Assembly (NCBI GenBank): GCA_032622095.1
Contig: CP136063.1
Location: 26,044,987 to 26,108,986 of the forward strand
Origin: Siphonodentalium dalli
Lineage: Eukaryota; Mollusca; Scaphopoda; Gadilida; Siphonodentaliidae
Direction: 5' to 3'
DNA: 64,000 bases
Part shown: in pieces, positions 43,987-54,935 of the stretch
How the letters are laid out: every line of letters begins with the position of its first letter
Numbering within the stretch: the stretch's first letter is position 1
Position numbers and translations under genes: made by a program
The notes under the pieces: model-generated
The model's database searches: none
Seen by the model: the letters and a program-made list of their open reading frames with translations, nothing else
What the model was told of the DNA's origin: nothing

Positions 43987-44820
43987 GGTGCCAATAGACA
44001 CCCCCTTTGATGTCCCTAAACCCATTTTAAACGCTCTCATAACTTCAAAACATAAATTTGAATGTTCTTGGACGGTCTTTGAGTACTTTCATGATCACCG
44101 CCAAACGGTGCCATATAGAATTTATAAAACACACACCCACCGCTGCTTGTTTCGCAGTCTTTGAACACTTCCAGATCGGTGCCATATAGCATTTATGAAC
44201 CACACCCCACACCGCTGTTTGTTTCAGTCTTTGAACACTTGCAGATCGGTGCCAGTAATTCCAAAAAACCCTCTGGTGCCAACCAAACTTCGAAACGTAT
44301 ATAGTACTTTGTTAGAATCGCTTTGGAACATTCTTGGACGGTCTTGGAGTAGTGTCAGGATGATGCCATGATTGGTGCCAATAGGCACCCCCCTTTGATG
44401 TCCCTAAACCCATTTTAAACGCTCTCATAGCTTCAAAACATAAATTTGAATGTTCTTGGACGGTCTTTGAGTACTTTCATGATCACTGCCAAACGGTGCC
44501 AAATAGCATTTATAAAACACACACACCCACCGCTGCTTGTTTCGCAGTCTTTGAACACTTCCAGATCGGTGCCATATAGCATTTATGAACCACACCCCAC
44601 ACCGCTGTTTGTTTCAGTCTTTGAACACTTGCAGATCGGTGCCAGTAATTCCAAACAACCTCTGGTACCAACCAAACTTGGAACCGTATATAGTACTTTG
44701 TTAGAATCGCTTTGGAACATTCTTGGACGGTCTTGTAGTGTCAGGATGATGCCATGATTGGTGCCAATAGGCACCCCTTTGATGTTTACCAATTCCACCC
44801 CCACCCGTAAGCTTTCATCA
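43987..44820 (+). repeat. right terminal region, two ~387-bp GGTGCC units
   Basis: Unit starts (GGTGCCAATAG) at 43987, 44374 and a partial at 44760. Each has several GGTGCCA blocks and hairpin-forming GGTGCC-AATA-GGCACC variants. The last 60 bp form the terminus ending GCTTTCATCA. Likely part of the element's terminal inverted repeat and possibly a replication-origin region (inference). Confidence 0.75.
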
Positions 44821-44826
44821 TAGAGG
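44821..44826. other. right target-site duplication TAGAGG
   Basis: Follows the last base of the inner element and restarts the interrupted gene of the outer copy. Confidence 0.9.
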
Positions 44827-45553
44827 ATTGTGTTGACGAAGGTCGCAACGTGAGATGCGTTAATGTTGTCAAGATTGAGAACGACCGCAGATTATATTAC
44901 AATTCTATGGACATTGTGAACGCCGCGAGCGTGAATTTATCTACGTCCTTGCTACCCGAGCTATGGAATATCAACATATATAACAGTGCAATATCTTGCG
45001 AGGACGTCAACTCTTTGGTAGCAACCATACTTGTTACCATCGACGATGTTGCTTGTACGAGAGAGAACACAGACCAGACAACCCCTGTTACCAGTACTAC
45101 GGTAACGCACACACTGACAGTCACCAGGACCTTGACAACGAAGCCTACATCACCGAGCACAACAGTCAAGCTAACGGCTGCGACGTTGACAACCCGTGCC
45201 ATTAGTAAGTCGAATATCTCATACAGAGCTGCAACGATTCCCTGAACTAGCCGAACACAAATCTACGTCTAATTCAGAAAACATGTAATTTTACCTAGTA
45301 TATTTTGAATCCATGTTTAAATGTTTATTGACTGTTGAAAATATATTGCGTTACGTGTCTGTGTATATGTATACATGTGTGGACACCTGTTATAATAAAT
45401 TATAAAGCCCTAAAGGCATAGATGTGTTAGTATGTACATGTACAAATTATAGACTTGATTTTCAATCAATATAAGTTAATAACACTTTTTCTTCAGATTT
45501 GTACCAGTCTTCTACCAAGCCGAAGGAATCCAAATTGATGGAGCGTGCGGTTG
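44821..45553 (+). pseudogene. membrane-protein gene fragment (exon 1 part and exon 2), unit 2
   Basis: Exon 1 from codon 19 to its donor (44821-45204) and exon 2 (45497-45553) are intact with their splice sites. There is no start codon or signal peptide, and exon 3 is removed by a deletion joined at about 45999. This is the continuation of the outer gene stub at 17962-18022, duplicated. Confidence 0.85.
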
Positions 45554-47233
45554 GTAAGTAACATGCGGTACCATCGCAGCGTATCTAAAGCTATAAATGT
45601 ATGTTTGCATGTAATTACCTGTAGAAATTCATTATGCGTTATTGAGGGATCAAAACAAGTTCTGCAGGAAGGAGATTCACTGTAAGGTATGTTCATAGTA
45701 GAGTTATGCCTCTTTGAACATACTAAATAATTTCATTCATTTATGATTGAAATTTCTCAAGTTAAAGACATATTAACTGTTTTGCCAAGTTTATAACATT
45801 GGTACTATAGTATAGGGTATATTTTCAGCTGCCAATGTTATCACACTGTTTTGGCAAGTTTTTAACATTGGTACTATAGTATAGGGTATATTTTCAGCTG
45901 CCAATCTTATCACGTTTGTATTGGTTGACCTTTTGCGCGAAGGTGTGTCTAAAATAACCTCTAAAGGTATATTTATAACACCCTTTGTAACACATTGTAT
46001 ACACACATTTTAAAGACATGGGAGGACTTGGTTGTGTGCATGCTGCGAAAATATTTGCATCTGTCAAATATCATCATAACCAGAAAGGACCATTTAACGA
46101 AATACTTCTTCGCTCGTATAAAACTAATAAATATCACGTAAACAGCATGTTAGTGACATTATGTTTACCCCTTGTTATGTAAATAAAAGGCCAAAACGTT
46201 ACAGTTCATGGTGCTTGTATATATTATGATAAAGAGTGCTCATTGTCGCTGCATTCCTCTTATGATACTAATAAAGAGCGTTTATAACAGTTGCGTTTGA
46301 TTATACCTTAGAATAGCTCTGCCTGCAATACAAACATAGTCTTGTTTAAGTCATAGTATTCTCATGACAGAATGCTGTTTACCTTACGACGTTTGGAACA
46401 AATATTGTTATTACGACAACGAAGGCCTCCCATGTCTTTTAAAGCGGTTAAAAGAAAAAAGTTATTGCCTTATATTTTACACACAATTTTCACTAAGTTC
46501 TTGCTCTTAATGAAGATAATTATGTCTCGATTGCTTGACACATAATAATAACCTTTTAACACGGATGAATATCTTTTGGAACCATTTTCTAAAATTAGTA
46601 AAATTTATGCACTAATTATTTGCCTTTTTTATAGTGTACCTGGTTTACATTTTCCGAGATACAAAACACATCTACCTCTGAACCTCTTGTAAATAATATA
46701 TCTTTATATTGTTATGGTGATATTTTCTTGCCAAAATCATTGCATTCAACATTGTTTTAGGATATTTTTTATACTACTTTTATTCACATAAGCTGCATGT
46801 TCAAATTACCACATTGTATTTTGTTTTGGAACTAACCCGTAGAAACGAAAGATAATGGTCATCATATATGTACGATTGACCAACATACTTCGCGGAAAAA
46901 AATATCTCTAGGAGAATAGTACAGTACAATAGCATATTCGCAATTATTTTGGTATAGTTTTTATTAATATAACCTGGAGGCCATCTGAAACGAGTATTTT
47001 TTTTTACGACGCTGTCCAGGCTTCTATTTTTTTTTTTAATTCAGCTTGAGTACAAAAGACGTCTTTCCGTTGATTTAAATATATAAGTTTCTATAAGCTT
47101 GATATCACTCGTTCACTTTTGAAAATTACATCCTGGACATAAGTTGTTTTACCTGTTACGGGTTCTGGAGCTTATAAATAAGACTACTATTGTTAATCAT
47201 AGCTGTAATGTCTGTAACATTGTGCAGAAAATT

Positions 47234-47401
47234 ATGTTGGAACTACCATATCATTTCGACATCATTCATCGGTTTTCTTTTTTGCTAGTCATTTTGTTGT
47301 GTTTTTTACAATGTTTTAAAACTGTCATGTGTTTTATTAAGTTTTTATGTTTGATGATCATTGTAGAATATATTGATTTTTGTAAAACAACATGCTGTTA
47401 A
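47234..47401 (+). CDS. possible 55-residue Cys-rich membrane protein, unit 2
   Basis: Identical in protein to 41686-41853; see there. Confidence 0.3.
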   Translation: MLELPYHFDIIHRFSFLLVILLCFLQCFKTVMCFIKFLCLMIIVEYIDFCKTTCC

Positions 47402-47931
47402 GTTGTGCTCTATAGAAACCCTTACAACAGTCATTTCTGGTTGAAACTATATAATGCGCTCACTGTCTGTATCATCGCGTGTACACGACTTGACTGCAAT
47501 TATTTCTCTTATGTTGTGTATGCGCGTGTGTGTATTGAAACGGCTATGAGGAGGTCATAATCCTTTGTGATGAAAATTTAATGGTTGTTTATGTCCTTAC
47601 ACAATTTAAGGCTTGCGCGCAGCTTTATATATGATGTAAATCTGATTACGTCAAACACTTTACTACTGCGATAGCTCGCTAAACGTTTGTTTGTAAAAAG
47701 GCGGCATAAGGAACGCAGTTTGTTCTACGTAACCGTCACGTTGTCTATTATAATAATTTTATTCAAGACGTTTGTAGAGCGTGTAATTGATATATATGAG
47801 GACATAAATTTATTTTCTGTCCTTAAAGATCTCATGAGGCCTGTAAACAATGGTTATACCATACTTCAAACCTCTATGCATTATAAAAGCCCCATATTTA
47901 CACACCGAGATGCATTCTACACAGCATCATA

Positions 47932-48472
47932 ATGTCTGGACAACTGAACTCAACACAAGGCACAACACCCGAAAACGCGATTGTCGTCGAGGACAATCCC
48001 GAGGTAAGTTTTATAATTATTTCTGCTAAGATGCACGTATGTACGTTGAAATAATACGTTTTTCCCCTCTCAGAAATGCTATGCCACTTTGCCGTTCATA
48101 AATAAAACCAATTTTAAAAACAGCCTATATTTTTAGATTAATATAGCCCTGTTTTCTGTTAAAATAATTAAACCCATATCGTCAACTTAAATGCACGTGA
48201 GACCTTGTCTGTTGAATTATTCATATTTGTGCCGGGAGTTTTAATATTGATAAGCTCTGTACTAGAATATTTTAGGGGGGTTTGTTTTCTGATTGAAGAT
48301 ATTTTTTTATATTGTTTTACTAATTAATGCTATTTTATTGCAGACTTTAGACGCTGGCATCATGGAGCAATTGTTCGACCCCTACCCTGAGCCGCGAAGG
48401 ACACCCCTAAAAAGGAAGAGGGAAAATGGCGGCGGTTCGATGGAACCGCCGTGTAAAAAAAGAAAGATGTAA
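47932..48472 (+). CDS. spliced 66-residue nuclear protein, unit 2
   Basis: Exons 47932-48003 and 48344-48472, identical in protein to 42384-42924, with the same TATA box and overlapping stop/AATAAA. This lies in the inner-type half of the hybrid unit. Confidence 0.65.
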
Positions 48473-48477
48473 TAAAA

Positions 48478-50369
48478 AACTTTCGACGGAAATATGTTTT
48501 TTCGGATTTATGAATTCCTTAACAAACAGGTATGTTAAAATATTGTTCTGTATATGTATGCGTGTCTTAACGTTTTAGGATTACAAAAACGTTGCTAAAT
48601 TCATAAGACATCTAAGATGTTCTTATGAATTTAAAAAAAAAGAAAAGAAAATACAATAAATAAAATGCGTCCATATTAAACGACTTTGAGAGGAGTAGGT
48701 TTTCTAAGTATAATATTGTTACACGCATGCATATATCGAAAACAATATTTTACCATATTCTACGTTTATGAATATTCCCCCCTGCTATAATGTACCAGTG
48801 TGGCACTACAGCTAGCTGTGATTATTTTTTCATAAGGGTACTCACAGTCTCAGGTTATTTCGCCGTTACGTTGATGTAGTTTGGAATATCGCTTCAAAGT
48901 TGAACGCTCTTTTATATGTTCAGACACACGCTACGTACGTTCATAAACAATGTTTCTAGTACTGATATTTAAACGAATTATTACCCTGTGCGTACATTTG
49001 TGTGTGTGTCTGAACATATAAAATGAGATAAACAATAGCTTTTATTATCGCTATTAAAACGAATAATGCCACCTTAACAACCAATGATTGAATGTTCATT
49101 GCCTGTCCTATAAGAAATATTATAAACAACCGCTTTTATTACCACTATTAAAACAAAAATCCTTTTAACTCTCTACCATAGCTCAAGCGTATAATAGCTG
49201 ACCCTCCCCCCTGTGCATGTTACAAACAACATAAATGTCAGAGACGCACTGTTTACCTTTCAATCACAATATGTTGATACCTATTCGCATGAGTAAATTG
49301 ACCCGATGTTTACTACGACTAAAAAATTTGCACGCCGGTAGGGGTGTACGGATTTTTAGGATCCTGATATGTTAAACGTAAATCTATTACTGTTAGCCTG
49401 ATATGGAAATAATAAAGAGCGTTTATAAAATATTTTGACCGATGAACCGTTAGCATCGCGCGGTGTTATGCAAACAGAAGCACAACTTCTGTGACATGCG
49501 CAGTCTCTTTAAGTACAACAACGTACATCTTGGCGGTGCCAATAGACACCCCCTTTGATGTCCCTAAACCCATTTTAAACGCTCTCATAACTTCAAAACA
49601 TAAATTTGAATGTTCTTGGACGGTCTTTGAGTACTTTCATGATCACCGCCAAACGGTGCCATATAGAATTTATAAAACACACACCCACCGCTGCTTGTTT
49701 CGCAGTCTTTGAACACTTCCAGATCGGTGCCATATAGCATTTATGAACCACACCCCACACCGCTGTTTGTTTCAGTCTTTGAACACTTGCAGATCGGTGC
49801 CAGTAATTCCAAAAAACCCTCTGGTGCCAACCAAACTTCGAAACGTATATAGTACTTTGTTAGAATCGCTTTGGAACATTCTTGGACGGTCTTGGAGTAG
49901 TGTCAGGATGATGCCATGATTGGTGCCAATAGGCACCCCCCTTTGATGTCCCTAAACCCATTTTAAACGCTCTCATAGCTTCAAAACATAAATTTGAATG
50001 TTCTTGGACGGTCTTTGAGTACTTTCATGATCACTGCCAAACGGTGCCAAATAGCATTTATAAAACACACACACCCACCGCTGCTTGTTTCGCAGTCTTT
50101 GAACACTTCCAGATCGGTGCCATATAGCATTTATGAACCACACCCCACACCGCTGTTTGTTTCAGTCTTTGAACACTTGCAGATCGGTGCCAGTAATTCC
50201 AAACAACCTCTGGTACCAACCAAACTTGGAACCGTATATAGTACTTTGTTAGAATCGCTTTGGAACATTCTTGGACGGTCTTGTAGTGTCAGGATGATGC
50301 CATGATTGGTGCCAATAGGCACCCCTTTGATGTTTACCAATTCCACCCCCCACCCGTAAGCTTTCATCA
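48478..50369. repeat. non-coding right part and terminus of unit 2
   Basis: Same as 42929-44820, including two ~387-bp GGTGCC units (starts about 49535 and 49922) and the terminus GCTTTCATCA at 50369, which is followed by TAGAGG and the next unit. Confidence 0.75.
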
Positions 50370-51102
50370 TAGAGGATTGTGTTGACGAAGGTCGCAACGT
50401 GAGATGCGTTAATGTTGTCAAGATTGAGAACGACCGCAGATTATATTACAATTCTATGGACATTGTGAACGCCGCGAGCGTGAATTTATCTACGTCCTTG
50501 CTACCCGAGCTATGGAATATCAACATATATAACAGTGCAATATCTTGCGAGGACGTCAACTCTTTGGTAGCAACCATACTTGTTACCATCGACGATGTTG
50601 CTTGTACGAGAGAGAACACAGACCAGACAACCCCTGTTACCAGTACTACGGTAACGCACACACTGACAGTCACCAGGACCTTGACAACGAAGCCTACATC
50701 ACCGAGCACAACAGTCAAGCTAACGGCTGCGACGTTGACAACCCGTGCCATTAGTAAGTCGAATATCTCATACAGAGCTGCAACGATTCCCTGAACTAGC
50801 CGAACACAAATCTACGTCTAATTCAGAAAACATGTAATTTTACCTAGTATATTTTGAATCCATGTTTAAATGTTTATTGACTGTTGAAAATATATTGCGT
50901 TACGTGTCTGTGTATATGTATACATGTGTGGACACCTGTTATAATAAATTATAAAGCCCTAAAGGCATAGATGTGTTAGTATGTACATGTACAAATTATA
51001 GACTTGATTTTCAATCAATATAAGTTAATAACACTTTTTCTTCAGATTTGTACCAGTCTTCTACCAAGCCGAAGGAATCCAAATTGATGGAGCGTGCGGT
51101 TG
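50370..51102 (+). pseudogene. membrane-protein gene fragment (exon 1 part and exon 2), unit 3
   Basis: Exon 1 part 50370-50753 and exon 2 51046-51102, with intact splice sites; exon 3 is deleted at about 51548 at the same join as in unit 2, so the deletion predates the tandem duplication. Confidence 0.85.
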
Positions 51103-52756
51103 GTAAGTAACATGCGGTACCATCGCAGCGTATCTAAAGCTATAAATGTATGTTTGCATGTAATTACCTGTAGAAATTCATTATGCGTTATTGAGGGATC
51201 AAAACAAGTTCTGCAGGAAGGAGATTCACTGTAAGGTATGTTCATAGTAGAGTTATGCCTCTTTGAACATACTAAATAATTTCATTCATTTATGATTGAA
51301 ATTTCTCAAGTTAAAGACATATTAACTGTTTTGCCAAGTTTATAACATTGGTACTATAGTATAGGGTATATTTTCAGCTGCCAATGTTATCACACTGTTT
51401 TGGCAAGTTTTTAACATTGGTACTATAGTATAGGGTATATTTTCAGCTGCCAATCTTATCACGTTTGTATTGGTTGACCTTTTGCGCGAAGGTGTGTCTA
51501 AAATATCCTCTAAAGGTATATTTATAACACCCTTTGTAACACATTGTATACACACATTTTAAAGACATGGGAGGACTTGGTTGTGTGCATGCTGCGAAAA
51601 TATTTGCATCTGTCAAATATCATCATAACCAGAAAGGACCATTTAACGAAATACTTCTTCGCTCGTATAAAACTAATAAATATCACGTAAACAGCATGTT
51701 AGTGACATTATGTTTACCCCTTGTTATGTAAATAAAAGGCCAAAACGTTACAGTTCATGGTGCTTGTATATATTATGATAAAGAGTGCTCATTGTCGCTG
51801 CATTCCTCTTATGATACTAATAAAGAGCGTTTATAACAGTTGCGTTTGATTATACCTTAGAATAGCTCTGCCTGCAATACAAACATAGTCTTGTTTAAGT
51901 CATAGTATTCTCATGACAGAATGCTGTTTACCTTACGACGTTTGGAACAAATATTGTTATTACGACAACGAAGGCCTCCCATGTCTTTTAAAGTGGTTAA
52001 AAGAAAAAAGTTATTGCCTTATATTTTACACACAATTTTCACTAAGTTCTTGCTCTTAATGAAGATAATTATGTCTCGATTGCTTGACACATAATAATAA
52101 CCTTTTAACACGGATGAATATCTTTTGGAACCATTTTCTAAAATTAGTAAAATTTATGCACTAATTATTTGCCTTTTTTATAGTGTACCTGGTTTACATT
52201 TTCCGAGATACAAAACACATCTACCTCTGAACCTCTTGTAAATAATATATCTTTATATTGTTATGGTGATATTTTCTTGCCAAAATCATTGCATTCAACA
52301 TTGTTTTAGGATATTTTTTATACTACTTTTATTCACATAAGCTGCATGTTCAAATTACCACATTGTATTTTGTTTTGGAACTAACCCGTAGAAACGAAAG
52401 ATAATGGTCATCATATATGTACGATTGACCAACATACTTCGCGGAAAAAAATATCTCTAGGAGAATAGTACAGTACAATAGCATATTCGCAATTATTTTG
52501 GTATAGTTTTTATTAATATAACCTGGAGGCCATCTGAAACGAGTATTTTTTTTTACGACGCTGTCCAGGCTTCTATTTTTTTTTTTAATTCAGCTTGAGT
52601 ACAAAAGACGTCTTTCCGTTGATTTAAATATATAAGTTTCTATAAGCTTGATATCACTCGTTCACTTTTGAAAATTACATCCTGGACATAAGTTGTTTTA
52701 CCTGTTACGGGTTCTGGAGCTTATAAATAAGACTACTATTGTTAATCATAGCTGTA

Positions 52757-52945
52757 ATGTCTAACATTGTGCAGAAAATTATGTTGGAACTACCATATCA
52801 TTTCGACATCATTCATCGGTTTTCTTTTTTGCTAGTCATTTTGTTGTGTTTTTTACAATGTTTTAAAACTGTCATGTGTTTTATTAAGTTTTTATGTTTG
52901 ATGATCATTGTAGAATATATTGATTTTTGTAAAACATGCTGTTAA
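52757..52945 (+). CDS. possible Cys-rich membrane protein, diverged copy, unit 3
   Basis: A 2-nt deletion just upstream changes the N-terminus and brings a new ATG (52757) into frame, giving 62 residues; a 3-nt deletion near the end removes one residue in frame. The main hydrophobic part is unchanged. Weak support for coding. Confidence 0.3.
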   Translation: MSNIVQKIMLELPYHFDIIHRFSFLLVILLCFLQCFKTVMCFIKFLCLMIIVEYIDFCKTCC

Positions 52946-53475
52946 GTTGTGCTCTATAAAAACCCTTACAACAGTCATTTCTGGTTGAAACTATATAATG
53001 CGCTCACTGTCTGTATCATCGCGTGTACACGACTTGACTGCAATTATTTCTCTTATGTTGTGTATGCGCGTGTGTGTATTGAAACGGCTATGAGGAGGTC
53101 ATAATCCTTTGTGATGAAAATTTAATGGTTGTTTATGTCCTTACACAATTTAAGGCTTGCGCGCAGCTTTATATATGATGTAAATCTGATTACGTCAAAC
53201 ACTTTACTACTGCGATAGCTCGCTAAACGTTTGTTTGTAAAAAGGCGGCATAAGGAACGCAGTTTGTTCTACGTAACCGTCACGTTGTCTATTATAATAA
53301 TTTTATTCAAGACGTTTGTAGAGCGTGTAATTGATATATATGAGGACATAAATTAATTTTCTGTCCTTAAAGATCTCATGAGGCCTGTAAACAATGGTTA
53401 TACCATACTTCAAACCTCTATGCATTATAAAAGCCCCATATTTACACACCGAGATGCATTCTACACAGCATCATA

Positions 53476-54014
53476 ATGTCTGGACAACTGAACTCAACAC
53501 AAGGCACAACACCCGAAAACGCGATTGTCGTCGAGGACAATCCCGAGGTAAGTTTTATAATTATTTCTGCTAAGATGCACGTATGTACGTTGAAATAATA
53601 CGTTTTTCCCCTCTCAGAAATGCTATGCCACTTTGCCGTTCATAAATAAAACCAATTTTAAAAACAGCCTATATTTTTAGATTAATATAGCCCTGTTTTC
53701 TGTTAAAATAATTAAACCCATATCGTCAACTTAAATGCACGTGAGACCTTGTCTGTTGAATTATTCATATTTGTGCCGGGAGTTTTAATATTGCTAAGCT
53801 CTACTAGAATATTTTAGGGGGGTGTTTTCTGATTGAAGATATTTTTTTTTATATTGTTTTACTAATTGGTGATATTTTATTGCAGACATTGGACGATATC
53901 ATGATGGCCCAACTATTTGAGCCGTTCGTGGAGCCGCGAATGACCCTAAAACGGAAGAGGGAAAATGGCGACGGTTCGATGGAACCGCCGTGCAAAAAAA
54001 GAAAGATGGAATAA
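53476..54014 (+). CDS. spliced nuclear protein, diverged exon 2, unit 3
   Basis: Exon 1 53476-53547 is as in the other copies. Exon 2 53886-54014 carries many changes against arm B: about nine amino-acid changes, about seven silent ones, one lost codon and one added final codon. The frame, both basic clusters (KRKREN, CKKRKM) and the AATAAA at the stop are kept. Flanking DNA is far more similar, so this looks like a converted or selected exon. Confidence 0.65.
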
Positions 54015-54081
54015 AAAACTTTCAAAGGAAATAAGTTTCTTTGGATTTGTGAATTCCTTAACAAACAGGTATGTTAAAATA

Positions 54082-54935
54082 TTGTTCTGTATATGTATGC
54101 GTGTCTTAACGTTTTAGGATTACATTGTTCTGTATATGTATGCGTGTCTTAACGTTTTAGGATTACATTGTTCTGTATCTGTATGCGTGTCTTAAAGGGG
54201 TACTGTACCCGAGATGTTGTTGTTGGTTTCTATAATCCCCGAGTTGGAGAATAAGGTAACAACTTTTCCATTTTTTGAAAGTCTGATGAGTACGAAGTAT
54301 TGTTACGGATGGCAAATTTACCGGAATGCAAAAATACAAATTGTCGTTGTCGAGTAATTTTTGTAAAGTTTTCAACCAAATGAATCAAATAAACATTATA
54401 TTATATGCTTAGTAGTCCCATATACTCATTTAAGTTAGTGTACCGTCACTAGTCAATGAGTGGCTTGGGTTTTCTCCCCGTATAAGCATAATGTTTCAAA
54501 CGATCGTGTGTGGAATTGTTTTCCTAATCCAGTATCCCTCAATTATAATTTGATTACGTTTTGTACACGGAAATTCGAATTTTAAGAGACGCCATTTTAT
54601 GGCTGGAGCCATAAAATCAATTTATATTAAATTATTAACTTTTAAATTATTAAATTTTAAGATAGCCTATTAACCTGAGCGTTTACAGAATACATCTTCG
54701 ACTCAAATTACTTATATTTCTATATAGTATCGATAATAGATCGTTGTTATCACCGGGAATTTATTGAAAATGAGGTACAGTACCCCTTTAACGTTTTAGG
54801 ATTACATTGTTCTGTATCTGTATGCGTGTCTTAACGTTTTAGGATTACATTGTTCTGTATCTGTATGCGTGTCTTAACGTTTTAGGATTACATTGTTCTG
54901 TATCTGTATGCGTGTCTTAACGTTTTAGGATTAGA
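54082..54935 (+). repeat. 43-bp tandem repeat, six to seven units, split by a MITE
   Basis: Unit ATTGTTCTGTATCTGTATGC then GTGTCTTAACGTTTTAGGATTAC. Units begin near 54082, 54125, 54168, 54806, 54849 and 54892. Other copies of the element have a single unit, so this is a local expansion. Confidence 0.85.
54196..54787. mobile_element. TTAA-type MITE inside the 43-bp array (592 bp)
   Basis: Ends AGGGGTACTGTACC and GGTACAGTACCCCT; flanks TTAA at 54192-54195 and 54788-54791. The target, GTCTTAACG, is the intact sequence of neighbouring 43-bp units. No protein. The TTAA target suggests mobilisation by a piggyBac- or Kolobok-type enzyme. Confidence 0.85.

Larger units (their letters stand above)
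18023..44820. mobile_element. inner virus-like element with giant inverted arms (26.8 kb)
   Basis: Both ends carry the same terminal inverted repeat starting TGATGAAAGCTTACGGGTGG, and a 6-bp TAGAGG duplication flanks it. Arm A (18023 to about 27222) is the reverse complement of arm B (about 28721 to 44820). Between them is a spacer of about 1.5 kb which is a direct copy of about 39305-40812. Without the LINE (31252-36953, including one duplication) and the MITE (18904-19451), the element would be about 20.5 kb, a usual Polinton length. No polymerase, integrase, protease, ATPase or capsid gene is seen, so it would need help to replicate and integrate. The class assignment is inference. Confidence 0.75.
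44821..50369 (+). repeat. tandem unit 2 (5549 bp), hybrid of outer and inner sequence
   Basis: Starts with TAGAGG and ends with the element terminus GCTTTCATCA. Its left part shares outer-type variants with unit 3 (GTTGTCAAG, GCTTGTACG, CCATTAGTAAG, loss of exon 3). Its right part matches the inner arm B, including two GGTGCC units. The switch lies between about 46010 and 47210. Confidence 0.85.

Noticed and set aside
44446-44757. ~100-codon frames across the GGTGCC repeats (and equivalents at 18176 and 49994)
   Set aside because: They follow the 387-bp repeat, differ in length with unit number and lack any motif.
18023-44820. Endogenous malacoherpesvirus
   Set aside because: IAP genes and large inverted repeats fit molluscan herpesviruses, but there is no herpesvirus core gene, and the 6-bp duplication with TG...CA ends and the capsid-like fragment favour a Polinton/adintovirus-type element. 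Not fully excluded.
18023-44820. Site-specific flip or simple inversion instead of insertion
   Set aside because: A duplicated TAGAGG on both sides and matching termini are explained by insertion; a simple inversion would not duplicate the target.
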